Source: Bradyrhizobium acaciae (GTDB lineage: Bacteria; Pseudomonadota; Alphaproteobacteria; Rhizobiales; Xanthobacteraceae). From it: a stretch of 64,000 nucleotides of DNA. The stretch lies in NCBI RefSeq assembly GCF_020889785.1, contig NZ_JACMYK010000015.1, positions 21,618 to 85,617 on the forward strand, in the 5' to 3' direction. Every line of letters begins with the position of its first letter. Positions within the stretch are counted from its first letter, which is position 1. The translations under genes and the position numbers were made by a program. The notes beneath the pieces were generated by a model. It saw nothing but the letters and a program-made list of their open reading frames with translations. It made no database searches and was not told the origin of the DNA. This document shows positions 37,369 through 45,443 of this stretch, piece after piece.

Positions 37369-39636
37369 CTAGGCGGCAACAACCCGTACTGGAATGGACT
37401 TGGCGGCAGGCGTCCCGCTGATCTTGTCGTAGTAGTCGAGAGGCAGCAGCGGATTGAGCTCGGGGTAATATCCCGCAACCGATCCGCGCGGCATCGGATA
37501 ATCCAGCACCTTCAATCCGCTGACGCGCCTCTGTATGCCGTCATCGCTGATCGTCTCGAGCGCAATGCTCGATCCGTCTTCAAGCCCTCGCGACGCTCGA
37601 TCCTCGGCGTTCATGAAGAGAACCATGCGGTCATTGTAGACACCGCGGTAGCGGTCGTTGTTGCTGTAGATTGTGGTGTTGAATTGATCGTGCGAGCGAA
37701 TGGTGGCCAGCCGCAACATGTCGGGATCGGGAACGGATGCGTTCACTTCCAGACCCGGCAGAAGCAGAAAGTTCGCCTTGCCGTTCGGCGTCGGCCACAC
37801 CAGCTCGCGCGGCGGCACATCGAGGTGAAATCCTCTCGGACTTTCGATGCGCTCGGAGAAGTCGTTGTAGATCTCCGGATAAACCTCCGCTATCTTGTCG
37901 CGGATCAGGCCGTAGTCCTCGCTGTAGCTCTTCCAGTCGACCTTGCTGTTCGGCAACGTCGCTTGCGCGATCCGGCAGACGATTTCCACCTCCGGAAGCA
38001 GATGCGGGCTCGCCGGCGACAACACGCCACGAGACGCGGTGACGTTTGACATCGAGTCCTCGATCGTCAGGAATTGCTCGCCGGCTGTCGTTCGGATGAT
38101 CTCCGATCGCGCGATAACGGGCAGCATCAAGGCATCGCGACCGTGAACCAGATGTCCGCGATTCAACTTGGTCGTGATGGCGACCGTCAGCGCGAGCTTC
38201 TGCATAGCGGCGTACGAGCGTTCGGTGTCGGGCACAGCGCGGACGAAATTGCCGCCGAGGCCGATGAAAACCTTCGCCGTCCCCGCCTGCATCGCGGCGA
38301 CCGACTCAATGGTATGATGACCATGCTCGCGCGGAGGTTCGAAGCCAAAAACATCGCGAACGCGATCGAGATAGTCCTGGCTCGGCTGCTCATCGATCCC
38401 GACGGTGCGATCTCCCTGCACATTGGAATGACCGCGGATAGGTGAAATTCCGGCGCCCGGCTTGCCGAAATTGCCTTTGAGCAGGAGCAGATTGACCAGC
38501 TGCTGCACCAGCCGCGACCCCTCCTGATGCTGCGTAATGCCCATCCCGTAGCAAATGATTGTCGCGCGCGAGCGAATGTAGATTTCGGCGCACCTGCGGA
38601 TTTGCGCTTCCTCAAGCCCGGAAGCCCGCTCCAGCTCCGACCACTTCTGCGCCATCGCGTCGCTCCGGACTGCATCGAGGCCGACGGTATGCTCACGGAT
38701 AAACTCCCAGTCGACGATCTTCTCGCCGGATTCCTCCCGTTCGAACATGACTTTCATGACGCCTTTGAGGAAGGCAAGGTCGCCTCCGATGCGGACGTGA
38801 ACGAACTCGCTGGCAATCCTGGTCGAGCCGAAGGTTGCCATCTGGATGACATCCTGCGGATCGGCGAAGCGCACCAACGCACGCTCGGGCATCGGATTGA
38901 CGGCGACGATCGGAACGCCGCGCTTGCTCGCTTCGACCAGATTACTCATCATCCGCGGCGAGTTCGTTCCGGTGTTCTGCCCGATGACGAAAATCGCTTC
39001 GGCGTGCTCGAAATCGTCGAGGATAACGGTGCCCTTTCCGACACCGATCGACGGTGGCAGGCCCCGGCTGGTCGGCTCGTGGCACATGTTCGAGCAATCG
39101 GGGAAATTGTTGGTTCCGAACTCCCGGACGAATATCGAGTAGAGAAACGCCGCCTCGTTGGGCGTGCGGCCGGATGTATAGAACTCCGCCTGGTGCGGAG
39201 TTTCGAGAGCCCGCAGATGCCTGCCGATCAGGGCGAATGCGTCGTCCCAGCTGCACGGCACGTAGCGATCCGATGATGAGTCATAACGCATCGGCTCCGT
39301 CAAACGTCCCTGCATCTCGAGCCAGTAGTCCGACCGCTCCATGAGCTCGGACACGGTGTGCCGTTCAAAGAACTCGCGCGTGACCCGAAACTTCGTTGCC
39401 TCAAACGCCAGCGCCTTGGCGCCGTTCTCGCAGAAATCGAGTGTCTTCTTGCATTCCGCGTCGGGAAACGCACAGCTCGAGCACTTGAACCCGCCGGGCT
39501 GATTCATTGACAGAAGCGCGCGCGACCCCTTCGTCACCACACTCTGCTCGAGAAGAATCTTTGCAGTCGCGGCGGCAGCCCCCCAACCGCCGGCGGGATG
39601 ATGATACGTCTTGAAGCGCGGCTTACCGTCCAACAT
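37369..39636 (-). CDS. FdhF/YdeP-type molybdopterin oxidoreductase (755 aa)
   Basis: Large soluble molybdenum enzyme of the DMSO-reductase superfamily. The N-terminus has [25 protein letters not shown], a cysteine set resembling an Fe-S site; further on come [55 protein letters not shown], a Mo-bisMGD domain ([34 protein letters not shown]) and the C-terminal dinucleotide-binding domain. The order and length fit the YdeP subfamily, linked to acid resistance in E. coli, rather than true formate dehydrogenases. The physiological substrate is unknown. It heads a likely transcript with cioABC, so it may feed electrons to quinone. Confidence 0.92.
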   Translation of the reverse strand: [755 protein letters not shown]

Positions 39637-39733
39637 AAATCAACTCCGCAATTGCCAGATCTTCAACAGGGTTTTCAGCCGGGTGACCTGAATACGATCA
39701 CCCGCGGGCACGTCGGGCCGCTACCGGCTCGCT

Positions 39734-39943
39734 CTATCGATCCTGATCGAGGTTGGCGACGATCACCTTGTCGATCAGGCTTTCGTTGTGCCGGATGAAG
39801 TCATCGCGCGTCATTCCGGACGCGCGCCACGCATCCTGAAGGCCCCCATCTCTGTGAAGCCACTCGTTTCGCGTTTGATGATCAATCTTGTGACGTCGCG
39901 CGTCCTGCGATCCGTGCGACGCCTTGTCGTGATCCTTTGACAT
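39734..39943 (-). CDS. Small hydrophilic uncharacterised protein (69 aa)
   Basis: Charged protein rich in Asp, His, Arg and Lys (MSKDHDKASHGSQDARRHKIDHQTRNEWLHRDGGLQDAWRASGMTRDDFIRHNESLIDKVIVANLDQDR). I recognise no family. A GAGGAG-like ribosome site (AGGAG in RC) lies close to the ATG. It sits between csbD and the molybdoenzyme, all on the same strand, so it may belong to the csbD sigma-54 transcript. Confidence 0.7.
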   Translation of the reverse strand: MSKDHDKASHGSQDARRHKIDHQTRNEWLHRDGGLQDAWRASGMTRDDFIRHNESLIDKVIVANLDQDR

Positions 39944-40176
39944 TGTAACTCCTCGTGTATCCGGTCCAGCTTGGCGCCCGCGTCGGGACGAAACTCAGTT
40001 CAGGCTGTTCAAACGAATCTTGAGGCCAAACTTCGCCGGCCCGGGCGCGCTGCGTAGCCTTGCTACCCACTGTGATGACGTTGAGCCTGCGATTGCGAAC
40101 AGGCTCGATCAATCCAGATCCAGCGGCGCTGCTGCCTCGCAGCAGCCGTCGATCCACCGGGATCGGTCAATCGAGA
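39944..40176. other. Intergenic, no gene seen
   Basis: About 230 bases between csbD and the 69-aa gene. A minus-strand frame exists but has poor composition and I do not call it. No sigma-54 element is seen. Confidence 0.4.
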
Positions 40177-40383
40177 TCAATCCCAGTTTGCTTCCCGCGC
40201 CCACTTGTCGACCTCTTTGCGAACCTGGTTCTTGTCGATGCCGTAGAGATCTTGCAGCTTGCCCTCCAGCCGCTCCCTGTCGCCATTGATGATGTCAATG
40301 TCGTTGTCGGTCAGCTTGCCCCATGTCGCCTTGAGTGCACCCTTGGCGGCCTTCCAGTTTCCCTCGATGCGATCCCAGTTCAT
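40177..40383 (-). CDS. CsbD family stress protein (68 aa)
   Basis: Small hydrophilic helical protein of the CsbD family (MNWDRIEGNWKAAKGALKATWGKLTDNDIDIINGDRERLEGKLQDLYGIDKNQVRKEVDKWAREANWD). CsbD was first seen as a sigma-B general stress protein in Bacillus; the biochemical role is unknown. I use the ATG at 40383, which has AGGAG 6 bases upstream, rather than the ATG at 40389 that abuts it. It is directly behind a sigma-54 promoter, with the same architecture as the sodA and dnaK promoters. Confidence 0.92.
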   Translation of the reverse strand: MNWDRIEGNWKAAKGALKATWGKLTDNDIDIINGDRERLEGKLQDLYGIDKNQVRKEVDKWAREANWD

Positions 40384-40432
40384 TTTCATCTCCTTCTTTT
40401 CCTAACCGTGAAACGTGCATCGAAGAGAGGTT

Positions 40433-40536
40433 AGCAACAGGCGTGCCAGTCTGAGCGCATCGTCATATCAATGAGTTAGGCGGTGCGGGCCGCCGGCAAT
40501 GGACAATTTGTCACGACAGATTTGGCCAAGTTGTCC
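40433..40536 (-). promoter_or_regulatory. Sigma-54 promoter of csbD with IHF site and two palindromes (P7)
   Basis: -24/-12 element TGGCACGCCTGTTGCT at 40448-40433. IHF-type site ATCAATGAGTTA at 40467-40478. Palindromes ggacaatttgtca (40501-40513) and ggccaagttgtcc (40524-40536), 23 bp apart. The remaining stretch to 40790 shows no confident gene. Confidence 0.9.
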
Positions 40537-40790
40537 CGCATGGAAGATTGCAGCATCCGCTTCTGGCCGCGGCTTCATCTTTTGGCGCAACGCTTGATAC
40601 CGTCGCTATGGACACGAGCTCGCGTCAACGGGGCCGAAGTCCGAATGCATTTGCTTGGCGCAATGGACGGCGTGGAGAACGCGATGACGAATGACTCCTC
40701 CATCGCTTTCGCTTACGTTCACGAACGTTGAGACACCGCGTTCTTGCGCAAGGACGCTTCGTCGACTATTCGTGCAAATGAGGAGTTCGA

Positions 40791-40931
40791 ATGAAGCGCG
40801 ATCCGGCGAGCCGACGACCGATCCATCATTCGCCCGTCTTCTGGGTTGGTATCGCCTTGTGCCTGGCAGCTATCGCCATCTACGTTTGGTCCAACGATCT
40901 TTCCTGGCGACCCGCGACAACCCCACACTGA
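40791..40931 (+). CDS. Small single-span membrane protein (46 aa)
   Basis: A short frame with a strong ribosome site (AGGAG, 5 bases before ATG) encodes MKRDPASRRPIHHSPVFWVGIALCLAAIAIYVWSNDLSWRPATTPH. One hydrophobic span (about residues 15-33), a positively charged N-terminus (so N-in) and a short C-terminal tail outside. I do not know the family. Not accounted for by neighbouring genes; it runs convergent with the bestrophin-like gene. Confidence 0.65.
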   Translation: MKRDPASRRPIHHSPVFWVGIALCLAAIAIYVWSNDLSWRPATTPH

Positions 40932-40980
40932 ATAGTTGGCGTGGTTTGGGGTTCGCTGCTTTCGACGATTCACGGCGGAG

Positions 40981-41883
40981 TTACATCAGCACGTTCTGAC
41001 GAGGCTCGATCGGAGCCGGCAAATCGCGCTCTCCGAGCAGGGCGAGCATTTCGCGCTCGATGCCTCGCCTCATTGCGTCAAGCGGAAGGGCATTTGGCTC
41101 CAACCCAAACGGAGACTCAAGCTGATGGCCAAGCGCATCGAGGCCGAAGAAGGTGTAGGCGACGAGCAGAACGGGCAGCAGCGTCCACCAATCGAGCGAT
41201 CCGGCGAGCGCGAACGGCAACGTCACACAGAAGATCAGCGCGGTTCGATGCAGCAGCAGCGAATAGGCGAATGGCACCGGAGTGGACGCGATGCGCTCGC
41301 ATCCGCCCTGCACGTCAGAAAGAGCGGTGAGCTGCCCCTCCAGGACTGCGTAGTGGATCGGCTCGATCCGATCCCGCTTCATCAGCATCAAGCAGTGCAG
41401 CCCGATCTGGTTAAGCACGGCATTGGTCGGGTTGGGGCCAACTGAAGCGGCGTCGATCTCGCTCCATGGCTCGATCGCCGCGACTTCGTTCTCACCGCGC
41501 AGGCGCGCCGTTAGCCCGGAGCAGAAGCCGCACAGGCCGCGGAGCAGGACACGCCGATCGTCGTCTTCGAGGGTGGAGATCTGACGTGCGAACGAGCGGC
41601 AGGCGATGATCAGCTTGCCCCAGAGCTCGCGCCCCTCCCACCAGCGGGCGTAACATGTGCTGTTTCGGAAGCTCATGAAGACCGATAGCGCGATGCCGAT
41701 CAGCGTGAACGGAACCGCACTGATGCGCGCGAAAATGCCCGGATGCTCCATGGCGGCAAAGATCGCCAACACGCTGATCAGCGCTATCGCCACCAGATGC
41801 GGCGCGATCCGCGGCAAGATCGATCCATTGACCGCAAATGCGACGTCCCAGAAGCCGGGCTTGGAACGCACGATCATTGCCAC
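40981..41883 (-). CDS. Bestrophin-like (UPF0187) channel protein (300 aa)
   Basis: Member of the bacterial bestrophin family, pentameric ion channels in the inner membrane. Visible features are hydrophobic helices at about residues 27-45 (HLVAIALISVLAIFAAM) and 55-68, the family motif SVFMSFRNSTCYARWWEGRELWGKLIIACRSFARQ, and a C-terminal cytoplasmic part with GLDALGHQLESPFGLEPNALPLDAMRRGIEREML. Ion choice is not predictable. A partial palindrome lies upstream near 41968 but without a matching sigma-54 element. Confidence 0.88.
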   Translation of the reverse strand: MAMIVRSKPGFWDVAFAVNGSILPRIAPHLVAIALISVLAIFAAMEHPGIFARISAVPFTLIGIALSVFMSFRNSTCYARWWEGRELWGKLIIACRSFARQISTLEDDDRRVLLRGLCGFCSGLTARLRGENEVAAIEPWSEIDAASVGPNPTNAVLNQIGLHCLMLMKRDRIEPIHYAVLEGQLTALSDVQGGCERIASTPVPFAYSLLLHRTALIFCVTLPFALAGSLDWWTLLPVLLVAYTFFGLDALGHQLESPFGLEPNALPLDAMRRGIEREMLALLGERDLPAPIEPRQNVLM

Positions 41884-42078
41884 CTCTCCGACACTCCAGG
41901 TCGATTCCTACGCCCGTATTGCAAGGCTGCGCCGGGCCGAGCTTCGCTGCCGCGGACAGGCCAACGCAGACATTTTGCCGACATCGATGCTTCGGATCCG
42001 GGAGGATTTCCCTGTGACGGAGCCGTGTAAGCGGCCGCTGTATCGGGTTGCAACATCATTTATAAAGCTGAGTTGGGT

Positions 42079-42351
42079 TCAGAAATCCACGTCGAACCGA
42101 TCGAGCGATACCACGCGGGTGACGCTGGACTGACGATTTTCAAACTTGTCGCTGGCGGCGCGTTCGATGCGCGATCGACGCATGAGGAAGAATTCCTCGG
42201 CGCTCAGGGTGGGATGAAACCGCACGCGCATCACGTTGAGCGCTCTGCGCGCAATCATGCACGTGACCTCGGCACTATTATTGTACATCACGAAATAGAT
42301 TCCATGACGGTGAACCTCATACTGACCATCGGGATCTCGAGCGAGCGCCAT
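42079..42351 (-). CDS. DUF1488-like small protein (90 aa)
   Basis: Small protein (MALARDPDGQYEVHRHGIYFVMYNNSAEVTCMIARRALNVMRVRFHPTLSAEEFFLMRRSRIERAASDKFENRQSSVTRVVSLDRFDVDF) resembling the DUF1488 family; the assignment is by eye. GAGGA lies 8 bases upstream of the ATG. Directly downstream of a sigma-54 promoter (expected start near 42419). No known function. Confidence 0.7.
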   Translation of the reverse strand: MALARDPDGQYEVHRHGIYFVMYNNSAEVTCMIARRALNVMRVRFHPTLSAEEFFLMRRSRIERAASDKFENRQSSVTRVVSLDRFDVDF

Positions 42352-42430
42352 CTAACGGTCCTCAAACGACGGTCGCTCCGGATCAACCCGGACCGAGCGG
42401 CCATGCAATCATTGACTCGGGTGCTGCCAG

Positions 42431-42535
42431 AGCAAGGAGCACGCCAAATCCAAAGACGACGCAAATTCAATGAATTAGAACGCGATCACCGCCCTTAGGG
42501 CAGACATTTTGTCCCTCGCGACGGACAAGTTGGGA
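42431..42535 (-). promoter_or_regulatory. Sigma-54 promoter of the DUF1488-like gene (P8)
   Basis: -24/-12 element TGGCGTGCTCCTTGCT at 42446-42431. IHF-type site TTCAATGAATTA at 42466-42477. Proximal palindrome agacattttgtcc (42502-42514); the distal one is degenerate, ggacaagttggga (42523-42535), with only one good half-site. Spacing as in the others. Confidence 0.8.
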
Positions 42536-42607
42536 CCGGAGGCCTCTCCAAGGCGTCGAGGGAAGCTGGCGTGACTGCCGAGTCCAAAACTACTTCATGA
42601 CATCGCT

Positions 42608-43069
42608 TCACAGATCGCGAACCATGAGCGTTGCATCGACGCCTCTCCAGCAGGTGCGATCGGCGATCGACCATCCCAGCCGCGCATAGAATCCGGTTGC
42701 CTCGGATGTATACAGGTTCAATCGCGAAAATCCGCGCTGCCGCGCCTGATCCTCAATCGCTCGCACCAGGATGGAGCCCGCTCCTCCGTTGCGATGCTCG
42801 GGGATAACGAACAGACCTGTGAGCCACGGCGCGACATCGTGGTTCGGTTCGAACTCGGACTCGACCAAAAGGCAGGCGCCGATTGGTGCACAATCCGCTT
42901 TCGCGACAAGCAGCACGCCGAGGCTCTGATCGGCAGAAAATTGTTGCAATGACTTCAACTCTTGCTCGAAGGAAGTACGAGGCATTGAAAATGCATCGAC
43001 GCGCCAACGCGCGCAGATCGCCAGCTCGATCGCACCCGGCTCCGCAGCGACTATTCGAAGATCTGCCAT
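42608..43069 (-). CDS. GNAT family N-acetyltransferase (153 aa)
   Basis: Acetyl-CoA-dependent acetyltransferase. The acetyl-CoA loop is APWLTGLFVIPEHRNGGAGSILVRAIEDQARQRGFSRLNLYTSEATGFYARLGW, with R/Q-x-x-G-x-G/A as NGGAGS. The acceptor is unknown (small molecule, peptide or protein). The ribosome site is weak. The promoter upstream is a full sigma-54/IHF/palindrome set, which ties this enzyme to the island regulon. No signal peptide. Confidence 0.88.
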   Translation of the reverse strand: MADLRIVAAEPGAIELAICARWRVDAFSMPRTSFEQELKSLQQFSADQSLGVLLVAKADCAPIGACLLVESEFEPNHDVAPWLTGLFVIPEHRNGGAGSILVRAIEDQARQRGFSRLNLYTSEATGFYARLGWSIADRTCWRGVDATLMVRDL

Positions 43070-43109
43070 AGCAAACGGTCAACTTCATGACGTGATCGCA
43101 AGCGTTTCG

Positions 43110-43213
43110 AGCAATAGATGTGCCATTTCTAACGCGCCGCAGTGCCAGCGACTTGGAATGCGGCGTAGACCGACGCCGGACAATTTGTCCGTGTCGTTGC
43201 GGACAATTTGTCT
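43110..43213 (-). promoter_or_regulatory. Sigma-54 promoter of the acetyltransferase gene (P9)
   Basis: -24/-12 element TGGCACATCTATTGCT at 43125-43110. Palindromes ggacaatttgtcc (43178-43190) and ggacaatttgtct (43201-43213), 23 bp apart: the best pair of the nine. The IHF-type site is degenerate but in place (43144-43155, ...CAGCGACTTG). The palindromes also lie upstream of the divergent DyP gene, but no matching plus-strand sigma-54 element was found. Confidence 0.88.
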
Positions 43214-43407
43214 ATCGACTTCGCCCGGAACACACTGCCCGATCACACTGGGTGAGTCAGTGCACGATTGCACGACATGAGATGTTCCGCCAGATTAGAG
43301 CAAGCAACGGATCTGGCGACAATGCCCTGACAGATGCCGCGCCAATACGTTGCCATGCAACAGACCTGAAGAGACGATCCTGGTTCGACGAGGGAGGCGC
43401 AATCACA

Positions 43408-44379
43408 GTGTCCAACGCAACGCAGATCCCGGAGGCGCGGGATCGCGCGATTGACTCCGAGCCGCAGTACATCGATGCGCCCATGACCGCGTCGGCGGCG
43501 TTCCTCGTGCTCGCAATCAATCCTGGCGATCGGGCCCTTGAGACGGTTCGTTCTGTCATCGGCTCGACCGCCGATCTCATCAAGGATATCCGGGGACGGG
43601 CCAACGGTGAGACATTCACCGCCAATGTGGGAATCGGTCACCGCATTTGGCTGGCTCTTACCGGCAAGCCCGAGCCCAAAGAGCTCACTGCGTTCAGGGA
43701 GATTAAGGGAGCCAAGCACACCGCGGTTTCGACGCCGGGAGATCTGCTTTACCATATCCGCGCCGCTTCCACCGACCTGATAATCGAGTTCGAGAAGATC
43801 CTGCTGGAGGCATTCGGTAACGCCGTCACCGCCGTGGATGATGTCGCGGGCTTCCGGTATTTCGACGGGCGGGACCTGCTCGAGTTCGTGGACGGTACGG
43901 CGAACCCCGATGGCCTCGATCTTCCCGCCGCGACTCTCATCGGTGAGGAAGATCCGGACTATGCTGGCGGCAGCTATGTGGTTGTCCAGAAGTATCTCCA
44001 TAATCTGGCTGCGTGGCGGGCTCAGACGGCCGAAACGCAGGAAGCCATCATCGGCCGCACCAAGTTCGACAATGTCGAGCTGGCCGACGCCAGCGAGGGC
44101 CAGAAGTCCCATAAGACGCTCTGCACCATCACCGATGACGAAGGCGAGCACGACATTCTGCGTGACAATATGCCGTTCGCGGTACCCGGACGGGGACAGT
44201 ACGGGACTTACTTCATCGGATATTCGCGGCACCTGTGGGTGATCGAGAAAATGCTCGAACGAATGTTCATCGGGGATCCGCCTCCGCTTCACGATCGCAT
44301 CCTCGACTACTCAACTGCTGTCTCCGGAGCGACGTTCTTCGTACCGCCGCGGCAATTTCTCGCCGAGCTGCCCGACTGA
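43408..44379 (+). CDS. DyP-type peroxidase, second copy (323 aa)
   Basis: Heme peroxidase related to the encapsulin cargo enzyme but ending at VPPRQFLAELPD, with no loading peptide, so it should stay free in the cytoplasm. The catalytic Asp is in EFVDGTANPDG, the His in GQKSHKTLCTI and the distal Arg in ILRDNMPFA. I start at GTG 43408 (SNATQIPEARDRAIDSEPQYIDAPMTASAAF), with GGAGG about 10 bases upstream; ATG at 43282 is possible but its sequence looks non-coding. It differs clearly from the first DyP, so they are old paralogues. Confidence 0.9.
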   Translation: MSNATQIPEARDRAIDSEPQYIDAPMTASAAFLVLAINPGDRALETVRSVIGSTADLIKDIRGRANGETFTANVGIGHRIWLALTGKPEPKELTAFREIKGAKHTAVSTPGDLLYHIRAASTDLIIEFEKILLEAFGNAVTAVDDVAGFRYFDGRDLLEFVDGTANPDGLDLPAATLIGEEDPDYAGGSYVVVQKYLHNLAAWRAQTAETQEAIIGRTKFDNVELADASEGQKSHKTLCTITDDEGEHDILRDNMPFAVPGRGQYGTYFIGYSRHLWVIEKMLERMFIGDPPPLHDRILDYSTAVSGATFFVPPRQFLAELPD

Positions 44380-44462
44380 CCCGTACGACTTGGATGCCTC
44401 CAGCCGAATCGCGGCACCGATCCGTGATCGAACGGCTCGGTCCTTGCCTCCGAGTCCCATGT

Positions 44463-44948
44463 TCAAGGCGCGGACGGGTGATAAGGAACACGATCAAAGC
44501 TCGCCCAATGCAGACGTTCTTCATGGGCCAATACGGTAGCGCGGAGCGCTTCAGCATCGCGCAACGCATTATGTCGCTTGGTTGAAGGGACATATGGGCT
44601 GATGATTGCAGCGTCGATCAACTCGAAGCGAATTCGGCGGATTGGCAGCATCACTCCGGGACCGAGGACCAGCAGTCGCGCCGCGTTCGCGATGTCCTCC
44701 GGCCAGTCGGCGGCGATGATCGGACACTCGTCGTTGTGAAGCTACTCGAAGAAGCGGTTCGAGACCTGTTCGCGACTGAGCGGATGTTTGTCGAGGACTG
44801 GCTCCACGTGCTCGCGCACCCAGGCGGTTGGGTGTTCGCAGATGACCGCCTCGTAGAATGCCGGCAAGGCATCGTCTTGCGGGACAAGCGCGATAGAGAG
44901 CAACTCGCCACCAAATCCGTTGAACTCGGCATCCAGGAAATAGCGCAT
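44463..44948 (-). pseudogene. 3'-5' exoribonuclease-like protein with in-frame amber stop
   Basis: Starts MRYFLDAEFNGFGGELLSIALVPQDDALPAFYEAV, an RNase-T/DEDD exonuclease first motif (D-x-E), and continues in the same frame after a TAG at 44742-44744: ...NRFFE*LHNDECPIIAADWPEDIANAARLLVLGPG... ISPYVPSTKRHNALRDAEALRATVLAH, which keeps the later DEDDh-type motif (HNALRDAEALR). The family residue at the stop should be Tyr (TAC or TAT). The rest is intact, so the change looks recent. Whole length would be 161 residues. Confidence 0.75.
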
Positions 44949-45014
44949 GATCACCAGATGCACAGCGGTCGCGATCCGCGTCGAAACAGATACCGCGGAA
45001 GGCGTCGCCAACGA

Positions 45015-45179
45015 TCAGTATTTTGAAGGCTTCGGTTGAGTCTCGCTCACAGGATCGGAGGCCGGAAAAGTCTCTTCGAGACCTTCCTCGAGCCTGGTTT
45101 GCTTCATATCCGCCTCGATCGCCTTCTTGGGATCGACCGCGAGCTTGTCGACGGGAGCAGGATCGAATTTTTTCTTCAT
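45015..45179 (-). CDS. Small acidic uncharacterised protein (54 aa)
   Basis: Short charged protein (MKKKFDPAPVDKLAVDPKKAIEADMKQTRLEEGLEETFPASDPVSETQPKPSKY). The LEEGLEETFPASDP segment recurs in many rhizobial small proteins of unknown function; this is from memory of the family. It begins the last stretch of the island before the integrase. No sigma-54 site was found upstream. Confidence 0.7.
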   Translation of the reverse strand: MKKKFDPAPVDKLAVDPKKAIEADMKQTRLEEGLEETFPASDPVSETQPKPSKY

Positions 45180-45443
45180 GGGCGTTCTCAACGATAGACT
45201 GGTCCGCTCGGAGTAATGAACCTCATAAACGGCGAGTGGCCAAGGCTTTTCAAAGCAATTGAGCGAGAGAGCGCTCCGCCTTCGGGCGGATCTACAGATG
45301 CCGTGCGTGCGCCGCTTGCCGACCCTAAAACATATCCAGGTGCTACGCCCTCTCCGCCGCTGGCAATGCGCCATTGATGCCGGCATATCTGAAGAAGGAC
45401 GTCTGAGTCGTTTTTGTGTTGCAGACAAGCCGGTTACAACATC
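45180..45443. other. Intergenic between small gene and integrase end
   Basis: No gene or clear regulatory site is visible in about 260 bases. Confidence 0.4.

Noticed and set aside
41968..41980. Partial palindrome (agacattttgccg) upstream of the bestrophin-like gene
   Set aside because: One half-site is poor, no second palindrome is present and no GG-N10-GC element lies at the expected distance.
43178..43282. Use of the 43178/43201 palindromes for the plus-strand DyP2 gene
   Set aside because: The sequence around 43258-43271 has TTGCA but lacks GG 10 bases upstream; the minus-strand element fits perfectly instead.
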